This document shows, one piece after another, positions 12,067 to 24,337 of a stretch of DNA of 64,000 bases; within the stretch, counting starts at the first letter, position 1, and each line of letters opens with the position of its first letter. The stretch comes from Hofstenia miamia. Its lineage: Eukaryota > Xenacoelomorpha > Acoela. A program made the position numbers and the translations under genes. Under the pieces are notes generated by a model that did not search any database, was not told where the DNA came from, and saw nothing but the letters and a program-made list of their open reading frames with translations. The stretch lies in assembly GCA_004352715.1 (NCBI GenBank), contig SCFE01000092.1, forward strand, positions 1,427,966-1,491,965, written 5' to 3'.

Positions 12067-13000
12067 TGTGTGGTGGTCTGGGAAAAGCGCGGAATTGTCG
12101 CAAAATATAAATTTTCGGATATTGCTAAAATCCGAAAATATAATCATTTCGCTATCAAATAATTTTGAAATTTTGACATCATCTCTTCCCATTCCATTTT
12201 GATGTGATTTTAAAGTTTGTACATTGAAAAAAATAAAATTAGAGAAAAACGCGTTTAACGTTTGGTTTGAGTAGTGAAATATAGTTATTCCAGATTACCA
12301 TTTATTCGTAGGCTTCATTTAGGCAGCTCTATTATACACTATTGATAAAAGTATACTTATATTAATGGTTACTACTATACAGTATTTACAAAAGTAAAAT
12401 AACCGTTTATTATATCAATAAGGTTTTCATTATCAATCGATGGGTTTCTTAAATTAAGATTAAGCAAACGGGCAATATCCTGATCATTCATTAGAAATGA
12501 TTACTAGGTAATGATATGAAATTGGTAGATAACAGATAGCTGAATTGTAGAAACAAACTCTGAAAAAATCAATACTTCAATCAACAAAATCAACAGAACA
12601 TAAAATTTATGGTACGTTAGAACGTCGATGTAGATATTCGACTAATCATAATTCAAGAAATGTAATTAAGCAGATTGTAAAATTATTATGCGTCTACATA
12701 ATAATGATGCGAAATTTAATAAGGAAATAAAACGATAATAGCAAAAATAATTAATTAAAATGTTATATTTTACGCTATAAAATTATTCTTCCTAAAAAGC
12801 AGAAAAGTTTTAAATTATAGTCACTACATTTATGCAATGTATTTCAAGAAAACCTTTATACACATGATAGATAAGGGAATAAACTTTTACTTAGTGTAAA
12901 AAAACAACAATTGGTTATGTACTCAAATTTCACCTATTTTTACCCTTACCTCAAAATTGAATTTTGCGACAATTCCTCGCTTTTCCAAGACCACCACACA
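12067..13000. mobile_element. DNA transposon remnant with 40-bp terminal inverted repeats
   Basis: The 40 bases at 12067-12106 (starting TGTGTGGTGGTCTGGGAAAA) match the reverse complement of 12961-13000 at 38 of 40 positions. The 854 bp between them is AT-rich and has no transposase frame, so this is a non-autonomous or decayed element. A small internal hairpin (TTTCGGAT ... ATCCGAAA, about 12113-12141) sits just inside the left end. I see no clear target-site duplication, so the superfamily is unassigned. Confidence 0.7.
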
Positions 13001-13034
13001 AATAGTTTATCAATTATTATATTGTGTTCCAATA

Positions 13035-15123
13035 GTGGCGCATTTAAGGGATGGACTATGGGACTGCAGTCCCCCCCCATGAGGGAGCAAAACGGAGGTT
13101 AATTTGTGCAACCTTAGTGAAAAGTTGGAAAATTCCAAATTAGTGACAAATTTTTGCATTTCATTTGTAAAACGATCCAAAGGGTTTGGCCGTTTGGCAA
13201 CTATTTGCACAATATTTGGCAAATATTTCAAATAACTTTCCGTAAAATTTACAAAACCTTGCATGGATTTAGCAAATATTTGTTAAACTTTTCAGTTTAT
13301 TACATACTCTTAAGAATATATCAAACATATTCCAATTATTACACATTTCATCTAACATCCACCAAGCTTTGATATTAAAAAATTATAAACGCAGATGAAA
13401 GAACTGCTTCCACAGTGTACATAAATGTGAACAGTTAGTAAATAGTAATTGTGAAAATTTTTTGTTGAAGAATGTGAACACGGGGGAGGGCTTGTCTCCC
13501 CACTTTTCTCGAAAAAACTATAAGTTACTTAACAAATATAAGTCCTTTTGTTTTAGGAGAAATTTAAAAAACTTCCTCGCATTTTTGCAAAAATAACATC
13601 TATGAGAATTAAAATAAAATCCTAGAAACACCATAGATTCCTACGTATGAAATATTTTAATCCCCCAGATATTTGCACTGTCCACATCCTTGTTTTTGAA
13701 GTCAACATAATTAGGATATTCCTCAAATGCTATATTGTACTCAATCAAAATGTTCAATGAAACAAGCTCTTTGTATGAATTACAAAAGCTGTAAACCTAA
13801 TCAATTTAAAGCTGTTAATTAAAGTAATGACATAACATTTCAGATGTTCGATACACCCATGTTATTTATTAGAAGCCCTGTAGAATCATCAAGATTCAAC
13901 ACTGCTACATCTCAACCTCAGAAGAAATGAAACATCATTCAAGCACCATGTCGTGGGTTGCCTTAATCATTCTTTTAGCTAAAATGAACACGGAAAAATA
14001 TATCAGCATTCTCAATATGTTTTAAAAAATTACAAATTTTGTATTCAGATTCTGAAAACTGGCGATTTAGGAGAAGGGGACTTCTGAAGTCCCGGCCCCA
14101 TCAGCAAAATTTTTCTTCAGCATGTTAAATTCTACAAATCACATACTTCAAATGATGTTCAAAACCTATTCACAGCATTATTGAATTATTGATTTTTATA
14201 TATGTTTAAACTTTTAGGATTTTTGTAACAAATTTTTAAGAATTTCTGAAATTTTAAACACTTTTGCATTAATTTTTCTGATTTTGTTGAGCAAAATAAT
14301 TACTCATTTCATATAAGAACCTAGAAATATTAGAGGTTCATCATCTTTTTCATTTTAGTGTTTTGTTTTACATTTTGCGAGTTTCGATCCTAAACTTACA
14401 AAAATGGAATTTCATTTCTACATAGAACTTTTATAATAAGCTAAGATCATTCAATTCTCAAATTACTGATATGCTAAGAATCACAAGTTTAAAAATTATT
14501 GATATGACATCCCCATTCTCGGCCTCTTTGTTCATACTTCAATAATTAGAAATTATAACTTCTAAATGTTACATAAAAAATTATTTCTAAAGTTTGACTA
14601 ACTGCCATTGCAAATTACAAGTAATCCAGTAAAATTAACAGTTTATGTATTAGTGTCTTCTTCTCTCTCCAGATTTCACAAAACAATCATGGTGGTGTAG
14701 TCAATAGTCCTGAAGAAATTGTTCCATTACTTAGTCTGATAGCGGACCACATTGACAGGTGGCGATACTGGGAACAAAAAAAGCATGAGGTAGGATCGGT
14801 ACGAAACCGGGGACTAACTTTTCAATTTCATCTGATACTGTAATATCTCTATTCAATATTCTGTTTTATTAATAATGCATAATTTTAGCAAATTAAATTT
14901 TAGTACGGGACAGAAATAGATATATCTATATATAAATATAAATTAAAAATCAATAGTAGAAAGTCCGAACTAGAACATCAGGAAGAACTTTTAAATTGTT
15001 ATCATAACATGTAGAGAAATATATGAGGATTCTAAATTTAATAAAATCTAAAACAAAAAATATTGTGCAAAAATCTAGTTTTAAAGCTTCAGTACCCCCA
15101 TCAGAAATTTCTAGATCCGCCCC
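13035..15123. mobile_element. Putative 2.1-kb transposon bounded by a 12-bp direct repeat
   Basis: The left edge reads AGTGGCGCATTTAAGGG with a following C-run. The right edge read inward is AGGGGCGGATCTAGAAATTT. The sequence TGTGTTCCAATA occurs immediately outside both edges (13023-13034 and 15124-15135), as expected of a target-site duplication, although its length in excess of 8-10 bp means the edges are ambiguous by a few bases. Further G/C-run patches at 13481-13500 and 14073-14100 suggest internal repeats. It contains the splice-bounded exon 14673-14789, described separately. Confidence 0.5.
14673..14789 (+). CDS. Candidate orphan internal exon, 39 codons, unknown protein
   Basis: A pyrimidine-rich acceptor (CTTCTTCTCTCTCCAG) precedes 117 bp that are open in phase 0 and end GAG before GTAGGAT. 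The exon is richer in G+C than its surroundings and encodes ISQNNHGGVVNSPEEIV followed by PLLSLIADHIDRW and RYWEQKKHE. Exact divisibility by three, good signals and protein-like composition argue for a real exon. I do not recognise the protein and no adjoining exon in the same phase was found. It lies inside a direct-repeat-bounded segment, so it may belong to a transposon or be a captured host fragment. Confidence 0.4.
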
Positions 15124-15256
15124 TGTGTTCCAATATTTAATTAATTTTTTAGATCAACTTTTCATTATATTTTCACATTGGTCTCTAGAATTGTAAGACA
15201 TTCCATTATGTTAACAAAGAAAATTCTTACAATGCTTTTCAATTTAAAATTTATCG

Positions 15257-15948
15257 TGGTCGATTCACAGTTTTAAAGGATCTCATGTCCACTAGAGAGC
15301 AAATTAATTTGCGACTTCAATTAAAATAGCTCTCTCCTGACTGCATAAGAACTGTTTCTGAGACCTGTCTAAATTTTCTAAGGGGAATCTCTCAGTTTGA
15401 TAATAGATCAAAGTTTTCATCAATTCCTGAATGGGAGTAAGTACCTACATCATTCGCGATCAAACATTCTTCGCTTTTAGAGTCTGAATCAAACTTAGTA
15501 CAAATACTTGCATGGTTTTTTTGATGGCTTGTTTAGTTTGGAATTTCTAGCTCGAATAAATACATTTATTTGTTCTTTGACACAAATTTAAAGATGAATA
15601 TATATGTAGACAATGTTAGAGTAACTGCATTATATTATCTGCGAATATTATGAGGATTCGGCATTGCTTAAGTGTTGCATCAACAGTTACTCTACTAAAA
15701 TCTATTGTATTGCCCCGTTTGGATTATGGAAACGCCTCTTAATTGGTTGTAGTACAAATTTACAAAAACGCTTACAGTCCATACTCAATTTTGCAGCAAG
15801 GGTAATTTTCCTAAAAACCTAGCTTTGTTCAAGAAAGTAAAAATTTTACCAATAAAAGAGAGAATTGATTACAAGATAATATGTATTATCCATATAATTA
15901 TCTACATCCACGAACCTAATTATCTAGCCGAATTACTTCAATTATACC
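15257..15948 (+). pseudogene. CR1/L2-like LINE relic, copy 1
   Basis: The 3' part of a reverse-transcriptase ORF, in several frames. Readable pieces include LLKSIVLPRLDYGNAS, LQSILNFAARV and ILPIKERIDYKI, which match the post-RT region of CR1/L2-type elements. Multiple frameshifts and stops make it dead. It is nearly identical to 17471-18189 but ends abruptly at AATTATACC, where a G-run repeat head begins. Confidence 0.75.
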
Positions 15949-16470
15949 CAGAGGCGCACCCAGAGGGGGGGGAACTGGGGGAACGTTCCCCCCCCCCTCA
16001 ACAGAGCACAGATGCTTCCATTCCTCATGAAATGTATGCTGATATGATAACATAGTACATATATATTAAGCAATGCTTCAAATCTATCTGCAGGGGTAAG
16101 CAATAATTAATTGATATTGCAATTATTACAATAATTGGAAATCGATTAATCTATTGAATACTTTAGAAGAAGAAAAATTACCAATAATTTGCAATTATTT
16201 AGGTTCACTAAGAACGTTCTCACAAGCATTAATGGATGAAAATCTTGGTGAAACATAATAAAGTCCCAATTCGAAAATCATTATTGTCCTGCCTAGTAAA
16301 TTAATACAGTATTGGCTATTGCATGTGTACAGCACAGCTTGATGACCAAAATATACATTAACCCTAATTCGCACCATTGCTATCTTTCTGTCACACACCT
16401 CATATTGTGATGTCAAACCTAGAGATACATATAAAACAATGGTCACAGCTTATACATAAGGTATCTATGC
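15949..16470. mobile_element. Insertion in LINE copy 1, G/C-run head
   Basis: Immediately after the LINE sequence comes CAGAGGCGCACCCAGA and then long G and C runs around AACGTT, a typical degenerate transposon head. The other LINE copy continues uninterrupted at the same point. The element runs into the 1000-N gap, so its far end is not seen. Confidence 0.5.
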
Positions 16471-17470
16471 NNNNNNNNNNNNNNNNNNNNNNNNNNNNNN
16501 NNNNNNNNNNNNNNNNNNNNNNNNNNNNNNNNNNNNNNNNNNNNNNNNNNNNNNNNNNNNNNNNNNNNNNNNNNNNNNNNNNNNNNNNNNNNNNNNNNNN
16601 NNNNNNNNNNNNNNNNNNNNNNNNNNNNNNNNNNNNNNNNNNNNNNNNNNNNNNNNNNNNNNNNNNNNNNNNNNNNNNNNNNNNNNNNNNNNNNNNNNNN
16701 NNNNNNNNNNNNNNNNNNNNNNNNNNNNNNNNNNNNNNNNNNNNNNNNNNNNNNNNNNNNNNNNNNNNNNNNNNNNNNNNNNNNNNNNNNNNNNNNNNNN
16801 NNNNNNNNNNNNNNNNNNNNNNNNNNNNNNNNNNNNNNNNNNNNNNNNNNNNNNNNNNNNNNNNNNNNNNNNNNNNNNNNNNNNNNNNNNNNNNNNNNNN
16901 NNNNNNNNNNNNNNNNNNNNNNNNNNNNNNNNNNNNNNNNNNNNNNNNNNNNNNNNNNNNNNNNNNNNNNNNNNNNNNNNNNNNNNNNNNNNNNNNNNNN
17001 NNNNNNNNNNNNNNNNNNNNNNNNNNNNNNNNNNNNNNNNNNNNNNNNNNNNNNNNNNNNNNNNNNNNNNNNNNNNNNNNNNNNNNNNNNNNNNNNNNNN
17101 NNNNNNNNNNNNNNNNNNNNNNNNNNNNNNNNNNNNNNNNNNNNNNNNNNNNNNNNNNNNNNNNNNNNNNNNNNNNNNNNNNNNNNNNNNNNNNNNNNNN
17201 NNNNNNNNNNNNNNNNNNNNNNNNNNNNNNNNNNNNNNNNNNNNNNNNNNNNNNNNNNNNNNNNNNNNNNNNNNNNNNNNNNNNNNNNNNNNNNNNNNNN
17301 NNNNNNNNNNNNNNNNNNNNNNNNNNNNNNNNNNNNNNNNNNNNNNNNNNNNNNNNNNNNNNNNNNNNNNNNNNNNNNNNNNNNNNNNNNNNNNNNNNNN
17401 NNNNNNNNNNNNNNNNNNNNNNNNNNNNNNNNNNNNNNNNNNNNNNNNNNNNNNNNNNNNNNNNNNNNNN
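16471..17470. other. Assembly gap of exactly 1000 N
   Basis: A round-number gap of the kind inserted by scaffolding software. Long X-filled frames across it are meaningless. Confidence 0.98.
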
Positions 17471-18400
17471 TGGTCGATTCACAGTTTTAAAGGATCTCAT
17501 GTCCACTAGAGAGCAAATTAATTTGCGACTTCAATTAAAATAGCTCTCCTCTGCCTGCATAAGAACTGTTTCTGAGACCGGTCTAAATGTTCTAAGGGGA
17601 ATCTCCCAGTTTGATAATAGATCAAAGTTTTCATCAATTCCTGAATGGGAGTAAGTACCTACATCATTCGCGATCAAACATTCTTCGCTTTTAGAGTCTG
17701 AATCAAACTTAGTACAAATACTTGCATGGTTTTTTGATGGCTTGTTTAGTGTGGAATTTCTTTGATGACTTACTAATTTTGGAATTTCTAGCTCGAATAA
17801 ATACATTTATTTGTTCTTTGACACAAATTTAAAGATGAATATATATGTAGACAATGTTAGAGTAACTGCATTATATTATCTGCGAATATTATGAGGATTC
17901 GGCATTGCTTAAGTGTTGCATCAACAGTTACTCTACTAAAATCTATTGTATTGCCACGTTTGGATTATGGAAACGCCTCTTAATTGGTTGTAGTACAAAT
18001 TTACAAAAACTCTTACAGTCCATACTCAATTTTGCAGCAAGGGTAATTTTCCTAAAAACCTAGCTTTGTTCAAGAAAGTAAAAATTTTACCAATAAAAGA
18101 GAGAATTGATTACAAGATAATATGTATTATCCATATAATTATCTACATCCACGAACCTAATTATCTAGCCGAATTACTTCAATTATACCTAAAAAATCGC
18201 GGTTTACGTTCGTCTGATCAGCCTTTATTAGTTTCCCCAAAATCAAATTCAACGGCAGGAGATGCTTCCTTTGTATTTTTGGAAAGAAACTTTGGAATTC
18301 CTTAGCATCTATTTTAAGAGGTGAATCATATCCTGTTTAAGAGAAGGTTGAAACAGCTTTTGTTTGAGTGTGCAATTCATTATGTTGGTAGTTAATTCAC
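17471..18400 (+). pseudogene. CR1/L2-like LINE relic, copy 2
   Basis: Starts at the gap edge with the same bases as 15257 and differs from copy 1 by a few substitutions and a ~27-bp insertion near 17755. Unlike copy 1 it continues past AATTATACC into RGLRSSDQPLLVSPKS, GDASFVF and FKRRLKQLLFECA, the conserved C-terminal region of CR1/L2 ORF2. Frameshifts are present. The open stretch 18066-18305 is part of this relic, not a host gene. Confidence 0.8.
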
Positions 18401-19192
18401 TACAATTTTTTTGGCACAGTCGAAACTCAGCAAGGTTAATATATATATTATTCATTTATATATCTTTTATTAGTTACGAAATTTGAAAAACCTATTCAAA
18501 CAAATTATTATTAAGTTCGCTGTCTGGATTTTCACAAATCACTCTAGTCAGCTCTCTCTGTCAATTCAAAATATCCTCATGATCCCGCGGGACTCCAATA
18601 TCCATCTTCTTGCGAATTAGTTTTCAAATAAATTAATTTATAATATGTTCTTGTGTTCATTGTACCTTCTCCAAACCTTCAGTTTGGGGCTTTTCTATGT
18701 TCATTCATACTTTCTAGTTGCAAACATATTCTTTATGCCTATATTGAAATAACTATGCGCAAAGTCTTTCACGAAAGTGTGGAAATGCTATTCAATTACA
18801 AAAAATCAAACTGGTTTATTTATTTTAACCAGTTCGATCCAATAGAACTAAATGAAATACATCTTATCTGCAAAACGAATTCGTAAACTAATGACTACAC
18901 ACGGCCATTAATTTTCGCTGAAAATATTATTTTTTCTGCTCTGCTGCTAAAATTAACATAATTGTATAAAAAGTTCAAAAGATCCCTTCTTCTAATCAAT
19001 ATATGCATCCTGCATAACGATTGATATTGGATGTAGCATGCTGGGGACACAATATTAAAAGAACTCGAACTTCATGTATTGATTGATGTTTGTGAGACCA
19101 GTTCAGTGTTGTCAGTTACCATTTGTAGATTTTTGTTGCGAATACTAGTTAAGAGCAACATTTAAATGGACCTAAACCAAATTTATAAATTG

Positions 19193-19198
<6 letters not shown>
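18401..19198. other. Non-coding, nothing recognised
   Basis: AT-rich; the 77-codon frame at 18653-18886 has no supporting signals. Confidence 0.4.
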
Positions 19199-19232
<34 letters not shown>

Positions 19233-19374
19233 NNNNNNNNNNNNNNNNNNNNNNNNNNNNNNNNNNNNNNNNNNNNNNNNNNNNNNNNNNNNNNNNNNNN
19301 NNNNNNNNNNNNNNNNNNNNNNNNNNNNNNNNNNNNNNNNNNNNNNNNNGAGTATATATATATATATATATATA
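19199..19374. repeat. (TA)n microsatellite with assembly gap
   Basis: TA arrays on both sides of N at 19233-19349. Confidence 0.9.
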
Positions 19375-19849
19375 TCACCATGGTTCTTAACTCTTTTTCT
19401 CTTAGGAACTTATTAAATCTGCGATTGCTTCTTTATAAAATATCTTAAGCGCTGATAACTAAGAAACAAATAGAGTAGTATAAAATCTGAAAGCATGACA
19501 TCTGACACTTAATATAGAAACAAAATAGTTGTTGCTGCCAGAAACTTTAGACCTTCTTACTTTCTGAAAATTGGTGTTAGAAAAGTTGGAAGGTTTTACA
19601 AAAATCGGGTTTTCCCTTGGAAAAAAAGTTCTGTTTTCACATACTTCAGGCACAGGTATAATTTTTAGCACTAATGTTAACCATTATTGAGAGCAAACTG
19701 ATCCATAGATGTGTCCGTACACAGCCTACTTTAATCAGTATAATAAACAATAATGACGCAGTAAGCGCAATTAAAGCAGAGAGTTCCTTCAATATTTCAT
19801 CCAGGTATTAAATGTAAAGGACATAGCCATTTTTTTCCAATTTTGATGC

Positions 19850-20135
19850 CTTATTTCGATTGCATTTGTTTCGAAACAAACAAAAAATTTGTCTTGTCGG
19901 CATTAATTTTCAACTAATTGCTAAGAAAATCATATTGTTTTTGCTTTTGAATCTTGTTTCTGAAATGTCATTTATGTAAAAAGAAAACAGCATTTGTCCT
20001 AATACAGATCCCTGAGGCCATATTAAATTGCTATGTCATAGTCTAAATACGCTTGATCAATTTTCATGGTTTGCTTTCGCTTTTCTAAAAATGTCAAAAT
20101 AGAGTGAATCACTGTTTTCAAAATATCAATGTCAA
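19850..20135 (-). pseudogene. Non-LTR reverse transcriptase fragment
   Basis: On the minus strand the sequence reads DIFRKA (motif A neighbourhood), then after a frame change WPQGSVLGQMLFSFYINDIS (motif B region), and after a further frameshift LKINADKTNFLF, the conserved block after the FADD box. The FADD box itself is lost to a deletion. This is a decayed jockey/CR1-superfamily element in the orientation opposite to the other LINE relics nearby. Confidence 0.75.
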
Positions 20136-21421
20136 GAAACTGTAGAGATATAATTTACTACCTGAATGTCAGCATAAGACGAATATTACATTTTTATACA
20201 ATGTGATGCTCATTAATAAATTTACATATTGGTATAGCTAAAGTTCCTTTCAAATAATCTTGCAAAGAAATGCCTAATATCAATGACGTCATAGTTATTT
20301 GAATCAAAAGATTAATCATTTTTTTTTAATCTCAACGCATTTTAGAATATGAGGAAATTGGCTTTTAGTGATGCATCGATTAAAAGGAAAGGGAAGATAT
20401 TCGCCAAAAGCACAATTTGTTATCATCAAGCATTAATTTTATTGTTTTCATAATTTTTTTGTTTGAATAAAGGTATATAAATAATTCAAATGCTAATTGC
20501 AACATCTATTGGTGAAAAGCCTTTAACTGATACAGTTAACAAGATTCTGAAGACCAGGATATATATTTTGCAGTGGACATTTACTGTAAAACGTTAATTG
20601 AAAGTTTATGGCAATGGACACAAGAATTCTAATTAGAATTTCAATTGGCGCGGAGGGGAGGAAAAAACACATCATCAATTGTTGCTATTTGCGTTTAGAT
20701 TTTACCTATTTGAAATAGGCAAAAGCATCTAGGACTTCTGGCTTCATGAAAAAGTTTCCAAATGTATAATAGTGGAATTTAACTTGTTAGATTGAGCGTT
20801 GCTGAATTAGTTTGGTGAATAGAATGCTTTAATTTCTACTAACTAGTTTACAGCAAAGTGACGCGGACGCAGTGTAGCTTAACGGTCTTTAGTGTTTTAT
20901 TTGACTGTGAATATCAGCAATTTTTCGCCTACTTCAAAATTAAAACTGGTATGACAAAAAACATTTCATAGTGGAGAGGTCAACATCATTGATAATTTTT
21001 GCACCTTTTTGGAATTTTTGCCATATATATTTTGGCAAAAAAATCAATTTTTAGTGCAAAAAATTGCATTAATTGATTTACAATTCAGACCAAAAGACAA
21101 ATGTTGGTTTCTAACAAGCCCTAGTATTGGGGTAACACTCTAAACCTAAATAACCATGTGCCTATGCCTTGAAATTGAATAGTTTGAATGATTTCTCAAA
21201 TATATATGATGAAATTCTGAAGATAAATCTGTTGAACTAAACAAATTTTTGAAATGATGTTCTTTTGAAATGGAAAATGTCATTTAGCTTAATACTCGCT
21301 TGCTGCTTTACTTTAAGTTCAAAAAATAATCATGAATAAAATTTTGAATATTCATTCTAGTTTTTTTTCTAAAAATTAGAAATTTAATGAAAGATTTTTC
21401 AATAGCGTTTTTTCTTTTTAG
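20136..21421. other. Non-coding, nothing firm
   Basis: AT-rich. A short G-rich patch at 20648-20662 (GGCGCGGAGGGGAGG) resembles the G-run transposon heads elsewhere in the window, but no second end was found. Confidence 0.4.
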
Positions 21422-21542
21422 ATTTTTTAAGAATTACGACAAGCAAAGGCGTAAACAGGAGGTGGAATCTTGTAATCGGTTTTTACTGAAGCATCTAATG
21501 GATAACGTGGGCTTAAGTGTGAAACATAAATATATAAGTTAA
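21422..21542 (+). CDS. Candidate orphan terminal exon, unknown protein
   Basis: A strong T-rich acceptor (TTTTTTCTTTTTAG) precedes 39 open codons ending in TAA. The peptide includes NYDKQRRKQEVESCNRFLL and KHLMDNVGLSVKHK, charged and protein-like. Its phase does not match the exon at 14673, so they are not directly joined. The internal AAAGGCGTAAACAGGAGG resembles the GGCG transposon heads of this window, which weakens the case. Confidence 0.2.
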
Positions 21543-22129
21543 TTGTAGCAGAAAGATTTGAAATCAAATCAAAACTTGATTCCCCTTAATGTTTATAAAT
21601 AGATTTTTTGATTCACCTAAGTTGTCTAGAGTAAACGTAGGCATTGATTGACATTCTTCAAACTGCACCCACAAACAATAAAAAATCTTGCCACAGTCAA
21701 TCTGCATCTGCAGAATCTTTTTAATCATCGTAAATAATTCGAAATATTTTAAGTGATTTAAACTGCTCTTACATTAGTGGGAATAAATGGTGAATCCGCA
21801 GAAAAGTACGCCTCTTTTTCCAATCCGCATCCACATTACAATTTTTTTCGATCACCATCTGTGAATCCGCGGGATTTATACAATTTAAGTCCATCATTGA
21901 TCTAGAATAGGGGTGTACGAGTAAGGTATTTTTGATACCCCTCCCCTCCCGACCAGCTCGACATTCGTTCCTGGTTACGTCCTTGTCTATAAAGAGTCTA
22001 CATTGGGGACTGGGCAATTTTGAATGTGTATATTTTACTCATTATTTGCGATAATACATAATAGCATATACGGTATATGCAACATATTTATGCTGTGCAA
22101 TTCCAAACAAAGATCAAATCTTTTTCTTA
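21543..22129. other. Non-coding, repeat-like patch
   Basis: The segment 21769-22017 is more GC-rich (GATACCCCTCCCCTCCCGAC) and is probably repeat debris. No end structure was identified. Confidence 0.35.
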
Positions 22130-22620
22130 GAAATCTGCATCGAAGAAATAAAATCATGGATGTTTAAAAACCGGCTTGCGATTAATGATCATAAAGCAGA
22201 ACTTCTGGTTGCTGGAACTAGTGGACGTATTGCAAAATTTTGAGAGCTAATCTGTATCCCCATCAGTGAATTATTGATAGAGGAATCAACATTAGTAAGT
22301 AGCCTTGTTGTCTTCTTTGACACAAATTTAAAGATGAATATCGATGTGAACAAAGTTCACGTAACTGCATTGTAATATTATAAGGATTTGACATTTTTGC
22401 ATCAACCGTACTTTATGAAATCTACTATGAAAACGCTGTCATAATCGGTTGTGTTACTAATTTACTTAAACTCTTACAGTCAAATCTGAATTTTGCAGCA
22501 AAGGTAGTCTTCCGGAAACCTAAGCAGTGTCCTGCATTTGCATTGCTGAAGAAGCAAAACATTTTACCAATAAAGAGAATTGACTATATGTTGGAACACT
22601 TAATTTTGGGGCAAGCTAAA
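22130..22620 (+). pseudogene. CR1/L2-like LINE relic, copy 3 (diverged)
   Basis: Reads EEIKSWMFKNRLAINDHKAE, then ELLVAGTSGRI, VVFFDTNLKMN and LKKQNILPIK with frameshifts. These are the blocks following the RT active site in CR1/L2 ORF2. It overlaps copies 1 and 2 in the DTNLKMN and LPIK blocks but is more diverged and contains deletions. Confidence 0.75.
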
Positions 22621-23182
22621 ACTGTATTCTAGTTTACCCCAATTCAGTATTAATGACAAGGGTTGTATGAGAATATAGTTTGAAAACGTCTGTTTTTCAT
22701 GTAAGTTTTAACAATTCTATGTTTGGCATGATTTTTGTACAATGCTGAAATAACTACTTAAAATAGTTCAAGGCTTACAGGTAAGTCTTGATAGAGTGCT
22801 TCTTGTAGAAAGGAATGGAGTTTTTGTTGTAGAAATCTAGAACTTCTGCAGTTGCTAAAAGTGATTATTCTCATGACTTCCAATCAAACATCGGTTTGCA
22901 ATATTTACTATGTCATATTTAGTGAAAATTGAATTAAGTTTGTATCCTGCTATCTAGTTTCAGGAGAATTACACTGACATTGTGAATTGTTTAAATAAAA
23001 TCAATTCCCTCAAAATACACTTACATACAAAACAAATTACTAGTTTCGTCACCTAATATCTTAACCCAAATTGCATATTGGTATCACAAATTATAGCAAT
23101 TTGTGTAAACCCGTTCTAACTAGCTTTGATTTTTTCATTTTGATAACAAATTTATGGTCAATCGCAAACATAAATGACGAAT

Positions 23183-23183
<1 letters not shown>
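22621..23183. other. Non-coding, nothing recognised
   Basis: AT-rich; no supportable feature. Confidence 0.4.
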
Positions 23184-23216
<33 letters not shown>

Positions 23217-23447
23217 NNNNNNNNNNNNNNNNNNNNNNNNNNNNNNNNNNNNNNNNNNNNNNNNNNNNNNNNNNNNNNNNNNNNNNNNNNNNNNNNNNNN
23301 NNNNNNNNNNNNNNNNNNNNNNNNNNNNNNNNNNNNNNNNNNNNNNNNNNNNNNNNNNNNNNNNNNNNNNNNNNNNNNNNNNNNNNNNNNNNNNNNNNNN
23401 NNNNNNNNNNNNNNNNNNNNNNNNNNNNTATATATATATATATATAT
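23184..23447. repeat. (TA)n microsatellite with assembly gap
   Basis: TA arrays flank N at 23217-23428. Confidence 0.9.
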
Positions 23448-24284
23448 TACACTTATATTCCAGTAGACATTGGCGCTCTGTGAAGACAAAGTGCCTTTTT
23501 TAGCCATTCTAAGGAGGAAAAGCGCCATTTTTTTCAATTTTGCTTAGAAAACCCTGAATTGAGGATATGTATGTGCTTGTATTATATAATAAATATTGGA
23601 TCAATGAAAAACGGTTCCCAAATTTCATCAGATTTTAGACTAACTTATATAAAATTTGCCAAAAAATATATATATGGCGCTTTGTCTTTTTCATGTTTTT
23701 TGTTACTGCGCAAAAACAGAATATTAATGACACTTAAGGAATTATAAATTTTGAGGGGAAAAAAAATATTAGAAATCATTTGACTAACAAAAACATGAGT
23801 TTCCCCCAAAAACTTGAAAGTAAAAAACGCTGCAATCTACTGATTTAGTTGACTTTTTTTATTTAATTACATTTTGCGGCAGTCTCAAAACGAAAAATTA
23901 TATAGATTGTTATTGCGATGCCCTAAATGAAAGCGCATGGGAAATGTAATAAATAAACCCTCAATTAACTTTTGACTTTACTGTTGGTTTTAATTTTTTT
24001 ACTACACATTTCTCATTAGTTAAGTAGTGGTTTTAGTTTTAATTTAGTACTTAAAGATTTTTGAAAAGAACTCTCCAACCCTATTCATTTATGTATATAA
24101 TAAATATGATGTTTCACACTGATAAAAACTGTTCTTACAGCCAGTTTATGTGTTTTCAAACGTGAAAAATATATTTTTGTGTAATGAAAATGAAGTTTAT
24201 TTTACTAAAATGGGCAATATTATTTTTTTACTAACAAAGCGCCAATATAAATTTTTTGCATATTGACAAAGCGGCTGATGTAAG

Positions 24285-24337
<53 letters not shown>

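Noticed and set aside
16377-17543. 388-codon frame
   Set aside because: Almost entirely gap characters.
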